Origin: JBBTQX01 sp964366055
Lineage (GTDB): Bacteria; Patescibacteriota; Minisyncoccia; UBA6257; GWB1-50-10
Direction of reading: 5' to 3'
NCBI GenBank assembly: GCA_964366055.1
Contig: CAYISE010000003.1
Location: 1 to 46,809, forward strand
Length of the DNA: 46,809 nt
Under the pieces are notes generated by a model. The model had not been told where the DNA came from. It worked only from the letters and a program-made list of their open reading frames with translations, and did no database searches. A program made the position numbers and the translations under genes. Below are positions 45,574 to 46,809 of the stretch, one piece after another; within the stretch, counting starts at the first letter, position 1, and every line of letters begins with the position of its first letter.

Positions 45574-46389
45574 TTAGTAGCGTCTAATGCTACTGGGAAT
45601 CAGAAGAACCTGCTGGGCGCGCGGGCCATCTGGGCTGATATAAAACTCAATTGGGTCCGCATATCCCACAAATCTCCCTCGGTCAATGAAGATGGCTTGG
45701 CGGATAATCCTCCCGGAGCGATACATATCAAAGGTGGTGCTCCGGTAGATGCCACCGGGTTTTACGACGGCATCGGCATTGGAAACGCTAAGTCCAAGAA
45801 GGTCCGAGATTCTCCCCTTCGTTCTGCTTTCGCGAACGATAAAATCAAACAACGTCCCGTTGATTATCTCAACGACATTGGTTGATTTAGTCGCAATCCT
45901 AGGAATGTTCACCTCCTTGTCCATTCCTAGATCGGGTTGCGGATAGGGCGACACATGGGAAGAATAACCTCGCCAGCCCCCGTCCAGAAAGAAGATTTGG
46001 TTCACCAGCCATACGGTGGGCTGATCTCTCCGGATTTCCAAAACTCTTTGGGCAACCCCGACAAGATTTACGTGATCCTTGTCAGTGAAAGCCCTGATAG
46101 TAACCGGCAATTGAGACCAATCAAACTCAACGTGCCAGGAATCATGAATTGATCCACTTGGCTCAATATTGAAAGTGGAATTAAGAATCGCCACTTCAAA
46201 ATAGAATGGGGTGGGGTTCCCAATCATAACACTCGTTGCCGGGCCGAGATCCAGTCCGGTGACGGAATTGATGATGTCCCCCAAAAATTCCGCGCCACCG
46301 GAGGAGCGGATGGTTATTCCCATCGGGGAGCAACCAAAAAGGGTAGTTGCAAAGAAACCAAGAATAGCAAGAGACAGATTCTTTTTCAT
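45574..46389 (-). CDS. Predicted lipoprotein of unknown function
   Basis: A 271-aa protein with a lipoprotein signal peptide: basic start MKKN, hydrophobic core, and LFGC with lipidated Cys20. The mature part looks beta-rich (VMIGNPTPFYFEVAILNSTFNI, VTIRAFTDKDHVNLVGVAQRVLEI, IFIDRGRFVGYADPIEFYIS). I recognise no family. It has a textbook promoter and a good ribosome site, AAGGGAG 6 nt before the ATG. It is expected on the outer face of the membrane. Base composition is slightly more AT-rich than its neighbours; transfer cannot be judged. Confidence 0.8.
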   Translation of the reverse strand: MKKNLSLAILGFFATTLFGCSPMGITIRSSGGAEFLGDIINSVTGLDLGPATSVMIGNPTPFYFEVAILNSTFNIEPSGSIHDSWHVEFDWSQLPVTIRAFTDKDHVNLVGVAQRVLEIRRDQPTVWLVNQIFFLDGGWRGYSSHVSPYPQPDLGMDKEVNIPRIATKSTNVVEIINGTLFDFIVRESRTKGRISDLLGLSVSNADAVVKPGGIYRSTTFDMYRSGRIIRQAIFIDRGRFVGYADPIEFYISPDGPRAQQVLLIPSSIRRY

Positions 46390-46437
46390 AAGATACTCCC
46401 TTCATGATAGTTTTTTGTTATTTAGTTTACTGTTCTC

Positions 46438-46466
46438 ATTATACTACCAAATAGTATATTTGTCAA
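46438..46466 (-). promoter_or_regulatory. Consensus promoter with dyad in the spacer
   Basis: On the minus strand, TTGACA (46466-46461), a 17-nt spacer and TATAAT (46443-46438), a full consensus match. The spacer contains ATACTA and TAGTAT, an inverted repeat that overlaps the -10, which suggests an operator. Confidence 0.85.
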
Positions 46467-46503
46467 ATACAAAACTCATCTCATAATCTCTCACTTCCTA
46501 ACG

Positions 46504-46562
46504 CTTAACAAACATAACGATCGTTAGAATTGTTAAGTTCTTACGGAATTGAACTCCGTAAG
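46504..46562. repeat. Nested palindromes upstream of ruvA
   Basis: CTTAACAA (46504-46511) pairs with 46530-46537 around the perfect 12-bp palindrome TAACGATCGTTA (46515-46526). Then CTTACGGA (46540-46547) pairs with 46555-46562. They lie between divergent promoters of the lipoprotein and ruvA genes and may be operators or insulating elements. Confidence 0.55.
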
Positions 46563-46621
46563 ATTTAGAACGCTTCAATCAGGGAATTTGATAGCGTGTT
46601 TTCGGAGGAAAGGATTTCTTC

Positions 46622-46627
46622 TATAAT
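46622..46627 (+). promoter_or_regulatory. Putative ruvA -10 box
   Basis: TATAAT lies 17 nt before the ATG, with GGTGAT between as a modest ribosome site. A -35 at correct spacing is not convincing. Confidence 0.45.
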
Positions 46628-46644
46628 GAAGGTGATCAAATTTT

Positions 46645-46809
46645 ATGATTCACACTTTGTCGGGAAGAATTACGGAACGGAGCGACGGCTATGTCGTGGT
46701 GGAGACGGGCGGCATCGGCTTCAAGGTTTTTACCAACGCGAGAGCGGCCGCCGGCGCGCCGGCGGGCGGGGCGGTGAGAATTTTTTCTCATCTTTACGTC
46801 CGGGAGGAT
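46645..46809 (+). CDS. ruvA: Holliday junction protein RuvA, N-terminal part, cut by the window end
   Basis: The first 55 codons are visible. They read MIHTLSGRITERSDGYVVVE, then TGGIGFKVFTNARAA, ending RIFSHLYVRED, which is the RuvA N-terminal OB fold (GxGY/F followed by HLxVRED). RuvA binds the four-way junction and recruits RuvB. The helix-hairpin-helix and C-terminal domains lie beyond the window. Confidence 0.85.
   Translation, partial: MIHTLSGRITERSDGYVVVETGGIGFKVFTNARAAAGAPAGGAVRIFSHLYVRED

Overview
The window looks like a chromosomal segment of a candidate-phyla-radiation bacterium (Patescibacteria, most likely Parcubacteria-like). This is inferred from the gene set and no database was searched. 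Grounds: many housekeeping proteins are short for their families (ValS 718 aa, RecO 177 aa, RnpA 76 aa, single-module YidC 227 aa); there is a long type IV secretion operon of the Patescibacteria kind (VirB6-like, PrgI, VirB4 as two genes, a VirB2-like membrane segment joined to a D,D-carboxypeptidase); and there is a PilB ATPase. The segment spans the replication-origin neighbourhood, with the classical block jag-yidC-rnpA-rpmH facing dnaA-dnaN.

Layout. 1-388: non-coding DNA with a multi-hairpin element, repeats and a parS-like dyad. 389-4710: yraN, a TrpR-family regulator between two copies of its own palindrome, nusA, murD and a small unknown gene. 4716-9077 (minus): tsaD-valS-prsW-hsp20. 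9142-14912 (plus): doxX-GT2-recO, a membrane protein with a DnaA box at its promoter, a 148-bp cloverleaf-like inverted repeat, a DksA/TraR zinc-finger gene and comM. 14921-17104: M23 peptidase, rsmA and a second TrpR-family regulator, again between two palindromes of its own type. 17329-28945: an uninterrupted ten-gene secretion operon with overlapping or near-touching genes. 28934-33298: origin block. 33288-46809: class A PBP, a small acidic protein with strong promoter and terminator, ruvC-histidine kinase, ruvB-tsaE-polA, a probable non-coding RNA, pilB, rpsT, holA, mutM, a lipoprotein and the start of ruvA.

Three themes run through the non-coding DNA. (1) Two paralogous TrpR-like genes each sit between two palindromes. 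The upstream palindrome lies exactly 2 nt before an identical extended -10 (TGATATAAT), and both the recognition helix and the palindrome differ between the two copies. This looks like a pair of diverged, self-regulating repressor cassettes. (2) Many promoters lie so close to the start codon (5-10 nt from -10 to ATG) that the mRNAs should be leaderless: hsp20, trpR-1, doxX, pilB, murD, dnaA, yraN, the class A PBP and the 11660 gene. (3) Palindromic or multi-hairpin elements occupy many gene junctions, and short tandem repeats are inserted in frame in valS, tsaD, tsaE and rsmA.

Together the genes cover replication and its control (dnaA, dnaN, polA, holA), recombination and repair (recO, ruvA/B/C, mutM), tRNA modification and translation (tsaD, tsaE, valS, rsmA, rpsT, rpmH, rnpA), cell wall (murD, PBP1, M23, VanY-like), membrane insertion (yidC/jag) and contact or DNA-transfer machinery (T4SS operon, pilB, comM). 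No tRNA, rRNA, CRISPR array, transposase or prophage was seen.
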